A stretch of DNA of 64,000 nucleotides, from contig QANU01005108.1 in assembly GCA_003254905.1 (NCBI GenBank), forward strand, positions 224,045 through 288,044, given 5' to 3'. The position numbers and the translations under genes were made by a program. The notes below the pieces were generated by a model, which made no database searches, was not told the origin of the DNA, and saw nothing but the letters and a program-made list of their open reading frames with translations. Shown here piece by piece: positions 58,213-64,000 of the stretch; position 1 is the stretch's first letter, and each line of letters opens with the position of its first letter. The DNA comes from Nissolia schottii (Eukaryota; Streptophyta; Magnoliopsida; Fabales; Fabaceae).

Positions 58213-59452
58213 TGTAATTCTAGATAGCAACCTAAGAGGGGTGAATTAGGTTTCTCTTATTTTGAGTAATTTTTGGTTCTTTGAAGATGGTGAATGGTAT
58301 GAAACCCTAATTCCCAAATTTTGATCAAGACCCAGTAATAAACCGAATAGATAATGATGTTAAAGTAGCGGAAATGTAAATTGCTAAATGTAAAGAGTAT
58401 AGGGATAAGAAAGATCACACCAGAGATTTATCCTGGTTCACCTTCAACCACCGAAGGCTACGTCCAGTCCCCTGTTCTGATTCAGGGATTTTTCCACTAT
58501 GTAAACTTGTGTTGTGTACAACCTCACAACCGAGGCACTTACACCGACAACTTCAAGAGAACACAACCGTTCCCCTGGTTACGCAATGCCCTCACCGAAC
58601 ACTACGGTGATAATTAGAAATCACACCGAACACTACGGTGTTTACACCAAGCAAAAAGATTGAAGAAGCTTCTATACAATGGCTTTTGTATCAATCCTAA
58701 ACTCAGGGAAGGATAATCCTGAATAGAGAGCACAAATGATATGAAAGTAATGGCTCAATGCTTTCTGGGTTTGGATTGAAAATTTTACTTTGAAAATTGA
58801 TCAGAACTTGTAAAACTTGTAAGAGTTAATAAAAGATTGTAGTTCTGATGGTGTGTTCTTGTTCTGCATGAGTTCCAGCCTTATATAGGCAGAGGTGCCT
58901 ATTCATGAACCATTGCCAATGCATACAGATGCAAAACAACGCATTGTTTCATGAAAAAAACACAACCATTCGAGCATGTAATCGATTACTATAGTGTGGT
59001 AATCAATTACACACTTAGAAACTTCCATTTTTCAAATTTCTCAAGGTGGTAATCGATTACATTGAATGGGTAATCGATTACTGCCACAAAATTTGAATCA
59101 TTTTGAAATTTCTTTGATGGTAATCGATTACACTAGCATGGTAATCGATTACTCATGCAAAACTCGAATTAAAAGTGTTAGAAACACTATAAAAGTGTTG
59201 CTAAATGTTTTTAGGGTTTTAGAAAAATGTTAGCCTTGTTTAGAGTGAAAGCATTATAAGCCAATAACCATAATATCAATAACAAGTGCTAACTATTAAA
59301 CTTCTAAGGTAAAACACTTGAACCTTCAATATGTTGATCGGTTTGAGCTCCAAGGTTCTTTGACTGTGTCTTCCTTTATTCTGGTTTTTGTTGATGTTGT
59401 TGTCGTCATCAAAACCAAGCCATCAATGGTCAGAGAAAAAATCTTCTTCACA
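58213..59452 (-). repeat. SIRE-like Copia LTR (3' LTR in element orientation)
   Basis: Minus strand from TGTGAAGAAGATTTTTTCTC to CTATCTAGAATTACA, 1240 bp, preceded by AAAGGGGGAGAA as polypurine tract. TTTTGATGACGACAACAACA and the CTCCCCCTT-rich region next to it are hallmarks of SIRE/Maximus elements. It contains six TAATCGATTAC words. It is inserted in gypsy RT; the left target bases would be GTCTT. No partner LTR is seen to the right. Confidence 0.75.
58978..59152. repeat. Six GTAATCGATTAC palindromes in the SIRE-like LTR
   Basis: Perfect 12-bp palindromes at 58978-58989, 59049-59060, 59070-59081, 59120-59131 and 59141-59152, plus one variant (GTAATCAATTAC) near 59000. They occur in close pairs. 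Confidence 0.9.
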
Positions 59453-59886
59453 TTCTCCCCCTTTATGATGACAAAACCATCTTTGAAAGTTGAAATTCTT
59501 TGACTGTATTGCTCCCCCTGTGTTTCTGACTATCTGGCTTTTCTTGGTTTTGTTGAATTTCTCCCCCTGTGTAAAACAGACCAAGACAAGACACAACCCA
59601 GACCTTTCTCCCCCTTTTTGACATCATCAAAAAGAAGAAAAAGGAACACAACAGAGAATAACCAACACAGATAATAGATATAGACATAATAAACAACAAA
59701 GTATGAGATCAGTACAACTAAGCAGAAAACATAAGTATATAATTTGCAAACAGTAGTTAGAACAAAACATAAGTCCAACAAAAACAAATAGTAGCTAAAC
59801 TATTACAACAAATAACCAAACTAAAATGTCATATTAAAACTAAAATAAAGAGCAATAAAAATGCAAGAAAGATAATAAAATATTAG
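59453..59886 (-). other. SIRE-like 3' spacer with repeated GGGGGAGAA tracts
   Basis: Read on the minus strand, several purine tracts (CAAAAAGGGGGAGAAAGG, CAGGGGGAGAAATT, CAGGGGGAGCAATA, AAAGGGGGAGAA) lie between the env-like region and the LTR. Multiple polypurine tracts are typical of SIRE elements. No gene. Confidence 0.6.
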
Positions 59887-61012
59887 TCATGGTTCAGCGT
59901 CGCTGGAGAAATGAATGTCGTCGAGGGTAACAGTAGGGGGGGCTAGGTCGTCAACTCGCTTGGCCAGACGCTCTATATCACCTCGAAGATCAGTCTGAAG
60001 CGAGTCAATGTAGCCATTAATATGATCAAAACATGTTGTATGAGTAGCCTGCATATGATCCAGGCAATCCAGAATCATCTGAAACTGTCTGTCAGAACTG
60101 GATGAAGACTGTGGAACGATGGGATCAGGAGACGGGCCAGAAGCAGACGACGGAAGAGGTGGAGTAGTATCTCTGGTATCTGCCTTATGTTTGAACACCC
60201 CATCCACATCCCGATAGATGCCCAACTTAGCCAGGATATCGATGTCGATCTTCTGAGTCTTAACATCAACCTGCTGAACAAATTCCCCAGCAACAGAAAC
60301 ACCAAAATTCTGAAAAATCTGAGATATGGCAGGAGCATATGGCAGAGCCCCAGCATGATCACACTGTAGAAGCATGTGCTGCTACACCAGATATGCCCAA
60401 TTAACGTTTTCTTTAGTTCTCAGCCCATAGAGAATTTGCAGTTCCAAATCACTAATCTGAGCATGATTAGATATCTGAGGCAAGAGAACATAACTCAGAA
60501 AGTAATGCAGCAATCTATCACTAACAGTGAGAGGATCAACAGGCAGAATGTCTGCGTGCAGACTCCAACCTTTGACGCTTCTCCTAGAGTTGTGCCTCAG
60601 AAAATCGACACAAACTCTGGTAGAAGGTCTTCCTATTAAAATTTTGCCAAGGACAGAGAATTTCAGCAATCAACTTCTTTCCTTCATAAGGAATCCCCAA
60701 ACATTTCCCTAAGTCTTCTAAAGTCATAACAATATCTACGCCCTTGACTTGGGACACTAGCTTATGATTAACATACTTCAGATTGCAGTAAAAAAACTTT
60801 TACTAACTCCGGATAATAAGAACCATGCATGGAAACAAAATCTGACAATCCTTGAAATTCAAACAAAGCAGGAAAGTCTAACCCAGCAGCAGAAAAAGTG
60901 TTGAGAATACCGTACTTTGGAGACAGAATTGGTCGCTCCAAGAAACGGGACAGAAAATGTTTCTTCTGCTCTTCTGTCTTGAGAAGTCTGGAGATGTCCA
61001 GAGGGTCAAGAC
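59887..61012 (-). pseudogene. SIRE-type accessory (env-like / PF20167-like) region, broken
   Basis: The minus strand shows, in order, a PALFEFQGLSDFVSMHGSYY-like start near 60870, a GVDIVMTLEDLGKCLGIPYE block near 60730, then LELQILYGLRTKENVNWAYL near 60400 and the final 162-codon frame (60375-59887). That frame has PYAPAISQIFQNFGV and a Ser/Pro-rich tail. This order matches the plant transposon accessory proteins found between pol and the 3' LTR in SIRE-like Copia elements. Frame changes near 60660 and a stop near 60378 break it. The upstream part is lost at the LTR starting at 61013. Confidence 0.6.
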
Positions 61013-61884
61013 TGTAACATCTTGGCTTTTCTTTAGGAAGGGTTTCGCGAAGTTATTAACTCTCACTTAGCTAGAATCATAAAATAAACCGAGTTAGGAG
61101 ACGGGAAAAAGGGGATACTGAGAGTTGTTCCCCTTAAATTGAAGAGAAAGCTAGGAGGTTATGCTCTTGTTAAGCCGCGTGAGGTTCGAGCCCAGTTTCG
61201 GAAAAAACGGAAATCTGGTTGGAGGTCAAAGGGATCTGCGAAGGAGCAACTGACAGAAACAAGTACCCGAATACCTTGTTTTGGAGCGCCATCCTGACCC
61301 GGAAAAATTCACGGATCGTAGAAGTATATTTATCATATTTTTCCAAAGGTCGTGTGTGGGGCAGGAGTAATCAAAGGTGACTAAAATAGGACCAGAGTGA
61401 GAATAGTTACAATAACTATAATAAAATAATAATATAATTATAATTAATTAATAATTAAATTAATTATTAAAAGCAACAGGGGGCCACGGCTATAAATGCC
61501 CCCTGATTGCAAACTAAAGAAGAATTTCAGAACTCTGTTGCTCCTTCAAATTTTTCACTTTCTAGTACCGTTCGAGCACATCGCGAGAGCGCTACCGGAT
61601 TCCAAAAATTTCTTGGAGTATACCATTGCGTAGGAAGTGAGTAACTCTAAGCCCACTGTCTATGTGGTTTATTTGATGATTAATTATATGCATTTCTGTG
61701 TATGGAAAACTAAATGAAAAACTATTTTACACAACCTATAGGAAATGAGTTAGGGAAGCTAGATTTTGATGATTTTGAGATTTGGAGACCATAACTGTAT
61801 GGATTGGATTACTGTAGGAGCGAAAAATATTACGCGGAGAAAACCCCTGAGAAAGTTACTCTCAGGGTAATTTTTTACTATAGC

Positions 61885-62075
61885 ATTCGATTGAATTCCC
61901 ACGGATTCGAATGAAAGAAGATTTTGGATTTCAATCGAATACTTGAGGATTTCATTCGAATGAAAGACAGCGGCGGATTTCAATCAAATACTTGAGGATT
62001 TCATTCGAATGAAAGACCGAGAAGGATTTCAGTCGATTGAATCCCTAAGGGATTCGATTGAAAAAAGCAATCGAA
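61885..62075. repeat. Cluster of ATTCGAATGAAA / TCAATCGAAT words
   Basis: GATTCGAATGAAAG, CATTCGAATGAAAG (twice), TTTCAATCGAATACTTGAGG, TTTCAATCAAATACTTGAGG and related CGATTGAAT words recur about ten times, many overlapping self-complementary ATTCGAAT cores. It holds the same relative LTR position as the CGCTGAGCG clusters of the sister LTRs. Confidence 0.8.
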
Positions 62076-62458
62076 TGCGAAAACCCTAGGTATTTGAATG
62101 CTTACTGAAAACTTATGATTTTCAAGGTTCTATAGAATCCAACCTGCATAGTTATGTATGTTTTTGTGTAAATTAAGCATACATCATGAGGAAAGGTCGT
62201 CGTAAGAGTTAGGACGACCTTAGATAATTAGAAGTTCACGTTAAAGTTTAATGAAGATCATAATGGAACCCTAGGAAACAAAGAAGGTTTAGGAAGGTCC
62301 CGACCCCAGTTGGCACGGTAGACCATAGTTAAGGAGTCTAGTTATACAATTAGGAAGATCCCCTATTCTCTTGGCAAGGTCTTACAGACACGCCCCTCAC
62401 CAATTCAACAAGATGAATTGGTTATGAGCAACGCAGGTAAAGAGACCTGATCATTATA

Positions 62459-62534
62459 TGCAAAACGAGCATAGGCCCAGACATGTAAAATGGGCATAGG
62501 CCCAGATATGTCAAACAGGCATAGGTCTGTACAA
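62459..62534. repeat. Short tandem repeat GGCATAGGCCCAGAYATGT
   Basis: Three units of about 25 bp (AGCATAGGCCCAGACATGT, GGCATAGGCCCAGATATGT, GGCATAGGTCTG). It follows the palindromic-word cluster, like the tandem arrays in the two sister LTRs, but its sequence is unrelated to theirs. Confidence 0.7.
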
Positions 62535-62718
62535 ATGAAAGGATAACCAAGAGGCCCCACTAAGAGAGAAAAGAGAAACGGATCGAGCCATAGGGCCGGT
62601 CAAAATGTGTCCACACCTGATCACTCATAGGTTTGATCCCTCGCCATGCCAGAGGCGATGGTTGCACCTATTGTATTCGATGATTACCTTCTATGAGCCT
62701 TGCATGGTTAGCTACCAT

Positions 62719-63494
62719 TGTAACACCCTAGGTTAGCAGCTTATGCTTAAGTCATAATCTGTGTCTGCTAGGTTGTTATCTGTTGTATGGGAATACTGAT
62801 AGTCCCTACTTTACTTTGGAAAATAATTAAGTTAACCGAAAATAAGGACCCATTTTTTTTCTTTTCTTTTAAACATAAGCTATTGTCATGCGTCAATCTA
62901 GAGCCATGCGTGTGAACTATTATAAGTCCCGTATAGTCGTATCACAGATAAATGCGAGCGTTGTTTGTCATACAAGTACATACATAAACAGTAAAGTAAA
63001 CAGTACCAAGTGGGTCCAACAGTTAACATCATGTATGTTAGAAAGTCATATATACATATTATAGAGTCTAGTGAGAATCACATACTGTACCAATACATCA
63101 AAAGGGACTATACATATCCTAGTCCGCACATACAGTCAGGGCTGCAAAATAACATACATCAAAATATACATATAACTGGAACTACNTTATAGAGTCTTGT
63201 GAGAATCACATACTGTACCAATACATCAAAAGGGACTATACATATCCTAGTCCGCACATACAGTCAGGGCTGCAAAATAACATACATCAAAATATACATA
63301 TAACTGGAACTACTAGCAAAAAGGTGGCGTCTGATGACAGGATCTGGGTATAGCGCTGGTCAGGCTTCTGGCTCATCCTCACTGGGGTCCTCCTCCGAAT
63401 CCTCCTCCTCGTCTTGCTGCTCCGGCTCCTCTGGCTCATCCTCCTCCTCCACGATCTCTATGGGATAATCCTCCTCGGGTGAAGAGGGCACTGG
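62719..63494 (-). repeat. Inverted chromovirus LTR 3' end
   Basis: Read on the minus strand it runs to CTAACCTAGGGTGTTACA at 62719 and resembles the ends of the LTRs at 57607 and 55099 (GAGCCATGCG near 62905, AGTAGGGACTATCAGTATTC at about 62800). Its 5' part is missing, because a plus-strand LTR starts at 63495. A run of acidic codons (EEDEPEEPEQQDEEEDSEED) lies at about 63370-63480 on the minus strand. Contains the assembly artefact at 63186. Confidence 0.65.
63059..63313. repeat. 127-bp direct duplication around a single N (probable assembly join)
   Basis: Positions 63059-63185 and 63187-63313 are identical except for one base (CTAGTG versus CTTGTG) and are separated only by the N at 63186. 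Confidence 0.9.
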
Positions 63495-64000
63495 TGTAAC
63501 ATCCCGCTTTTTCACTGTACGGATAATTAGCGTAATAAATAATTATAGGTTAATTAGGGAGGTAAGAAAATTAAATTATTACCTTTAATTCATAAGAATC
63601 ATCTTTAACCCATAAAAATAGCAGTCAAAGTTGAGGTTTCGTGACCGGCGAATTTCTCAGAGCCTTAAGCCGATTTCCAGACCAATCGGGAAATAACCGT
63701 AAACATAAATATTTAATTAATTCCCTAATCATGATTAGAGAATTAATAAGGGAAATTATTAGGTAAAATATCCCCAGGAAATAGGACGTGTCACGGTAGA
63801 AAGTTCGGCGGACAACCGAACAGCCGTTGTTCGCCGATGAAATTTGGCACGCAAAACAGTGTCCGTGAAAATAATCTCCCGGAGAGAAATTCACAAACAC
63901 CTCTAAATATTAATACCCTTAGGTAGGTGGGAATCAAAGGATCGTGACGGTTCAAACGGAATATTTTTCGGACGACCGTGCGCGACGCACCGAGACTGCG
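63495..64000 (+). repeat. Start of another chromovirus LTR running off the window
   Basis: Starts TGTAACATCCCGCTTTTTC. CGGACGACCGTGCGCGACGC followed by ACCGAGACTGCG at the window end matches CGGACGACGGTGCGCGACGC then ACCGACACTGCG at about 49966 in the 49411 LTR, so the two are of one family. The rest lies beyond the window. Confidence 0.75.

Larger units (their letters stand above)
61013..62718 (+). repeat. Third chromovirus-type LTR, 5' part
   Basis: Starts TGTAACATCTTGGCTTTT. GGCTATAAATGCCCCC at about 61489 is the TATA region. GGAAGTGAGTAACTCTAAG at about 61634 matches the conserved donor-like word of the other two LTRs. A cluster of ATTCGAATGAAA/TCAATCGAAT words lies at 61885-62075 and a short tandem repeat at 62459-62534. 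It stops at 62718, where an LTR end in the opposite orientation begins. Confidence 0.65.

Noticed and set aside
63059..63313. Biological tandem duplication
   Set aside because: The N exactly at the junction and near-identity of the copies point to an assembly join.

Overview
The window is plant nuclear DNA. The genes carry many short GT-AG introns, and long AT-rich stretches are packed with LTR retrotransposons, LINE relics and MITE-like foldbacks. Gene content and retroelement style (SIRE-like LTRs full of TAATCGATTAC words, Tekay-like chromovirus LTRs beginning TGTAACATCCC) suggest a papilionoid legume, perhaps the soybean/bean/Vigna group. That placement is an inference from memory of such repeats, not a search. 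I saw no rRNA, tRNA, CRISPR array or prokaryotic feature.

Two thirds of the window carry three ordinary, probably intact host genes. (1) A DUF707 (PF05212) type II membrane protein on the minus strand, 871-10951: 14 coding exons that I could join with consistent phase into 404 codons. Its introns hold a solo LTR, a MITE and a decayed plant-mobile-domain gene. (2) A SOG1-type NAC transcription factor on the plus strand, 17768-21876: six exons, 398 aa. (3) A GT17 family glycosyltransferase (beta-1,4-mannosyl-glycoprotein GlcNAc-transferase type) on the minus strand, 28872-31013: two exons, 390 aa. They share no pathway and lie in separate intergenic settings. Between them are LINE fragments (12.25-13.36 kb, 16.49-16.69 kb), an LTR-like relic (15.72-16.37 kb) and a recombined, internally deleted Copia array (25.08-27.70 kb).

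From about 32 kb to the right edge the window is a retrotransposon graveyard: a decayed gypsy gag-protease region (32.8-36.36 kb); an unrelated gag fragment (36.36-36.70 kb); the 5' exon of a D6PK-like AGC kinase (36.84-38.0 kb); and a near-complete but dead Tat-lineage gypsy element (38075-48218). The Tat element has two RNase H domains and, antisense to pol, a spliced accessory gene. Then comes a nested pile. A chromovirus remnant (gag joined straight to its 3' LTR) has an LTR that runs 49411-57607 and is split by two solo LTRs, each with a perfect 5-bp target duplication: 52038-55099 (AAAGG) and 55483-57045 (ACGGC). This lies beside gypsy RT and SIRE-like material (58213-61012) and further chromovirus LTR pieces up to the edge.

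The most unusual signals are inside LTRs. One is an 18-copy hairpin array at 51255-51986 whose stem arms change together from copy to copy. The others are clusters of short palindromic words, a different word for different families but with CGCTGAGCG shared by two LTR families that look unrelated. Two sequence-quality problems should be known: a 199-N gap at 39446-39644, and a single N at 63186 flanked by a 127-bp near-perfect duplication that looks like an unmerged contig overlap.
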